Notes under the pieces: generated by a model
Seen by the model: only the letters and a program-made list of their open reading frames with translations
Database searches by the model: none
What the model was told of the DNA's origin: nothing
Source of the DNA: Chloroflexota bacterium
Lineage (GTDB): Bacteria > Chloroflexota > Limnocylindria > Limnocylindrales > CSP1-4
Direction of reading: 5' to 3'
DNA: 5,385 bases
Assembly: GCA_017882025.1 (NCBI GenBank)
Contig: JADGQG010000134.1
Coordinates: forward strand, 1-5,385
Program-made: the position numbers and the translations under genes
In this document: positions 5,308 through 5,385 of the stretch, piece after piece
How positions within the stretch are numbered: the stretch's first letter is position 1
How the letters are laid out: every line of letters begins with the position of its first letter

Positions 5308-5385
5308 TCACAGGCTGAAGTGGAAGCCGCTGATCCAGGGCAGCGTGAACGCATACCCGGGACCGCGGAAGAAGATGCCCAGGAA
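5308..5385 (-). CDS. Cytochrome b subunit, C-terminal end only (partial)
   Basis: The last 25 codons and stop of a gene that continues past the right edge of the window. The peptide contains F-L-G-I-F-F-R-G-P-G-Y-A-F-T-L-P-W. The F-F-R-G-P-G motif followed by an aromatic stretch and P-W is typical of the last membrane helix and loop of cytochrome b C-terminal domains in bacterial quinol:cytochrome c reductases. The Rieske gene starts 7 bp after its stop, which supports the assignment. The haem-ligand histidines lie outside the window, so it cannot be told whether this is a full-length or a split (b6/subunit IV-like) cytochrome b. Confidence 0.72.
   Translation of the reverse strand, partial: FLGIFFRGPGYAFTLPWISGFHFSL

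Noticed and set aside
1..5385. CRISPR arrays, insertion sequences and phage genes
   Set aside because: There are no regularly spaced repeats with unique spacers, no transposase or integrase motifs, and no terminal inverted repeats around any segment.

Overview
The window is very GC-rich bacterial DNA (roughly 70% by eye) with compact, operon-like gene packing. No gene gives a firm taxonomic call. The combination of a DUF2203 protein, a DUF309 protein and a membrane-bound cytochrome bc-type gene set with atypical subunits fits a high-GC Chloroflexota lineage best. Other high-GC phyla, such as Actinomycetota or Deinococcota, cannot be excluded from this sequence alone.

Layout. A tRNA-Lys(UUU) gene with encoded CCA lies at the left edge on the minus strand (5-79). 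A gap of about 330 bp follows, holding no intact gene but a short minus-strand coding remnant that resembles the N-terminus of DsrE-family proteins. A plus-strand cluster occupies 408-1884: a DUF2203 protein, a DUF309 protein and a single-domain rhodanese with an intact catalytic cysteine. The DUF309 and rhodanese genes overlap (TGATG). A perfect 10-bp inverted repeat lies directly after the DUF2203 stop codon.

The right two thirds (1944-5385) is a minus-strand cluster that meets the plus-strand cluster tail to tail. In transcription order it holds the C-terminal end of a cytochrome b, a Tat-type Rieske iron-sulfur protein, a membrane-anchored cytochrome c fused to an amicyanin-like cupredoxin domain, and a membrane-anchored six-repeat kelch protein. 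The gaps between them are 7, 30 and 54 bp, so they are probably one operon.

Working together. Cytochrome b and the Rieske protein form the core of a quinol-oxidising complex. The third protein carries a CxxCH haem c domain and a type I copper site on one chain. It could therefore take electrons from the Rieske centre and pass them through haem c to copper and on to a terminal oxidase, without a separate soluble carrier. The kelch protein has no visible redox centre; its predicted extracytoplasmic beta-propeller suggests a scaffold or docking role. The most notable feature is this bc-type operon that combines a tethered haem/copper relay with a propeller protein.
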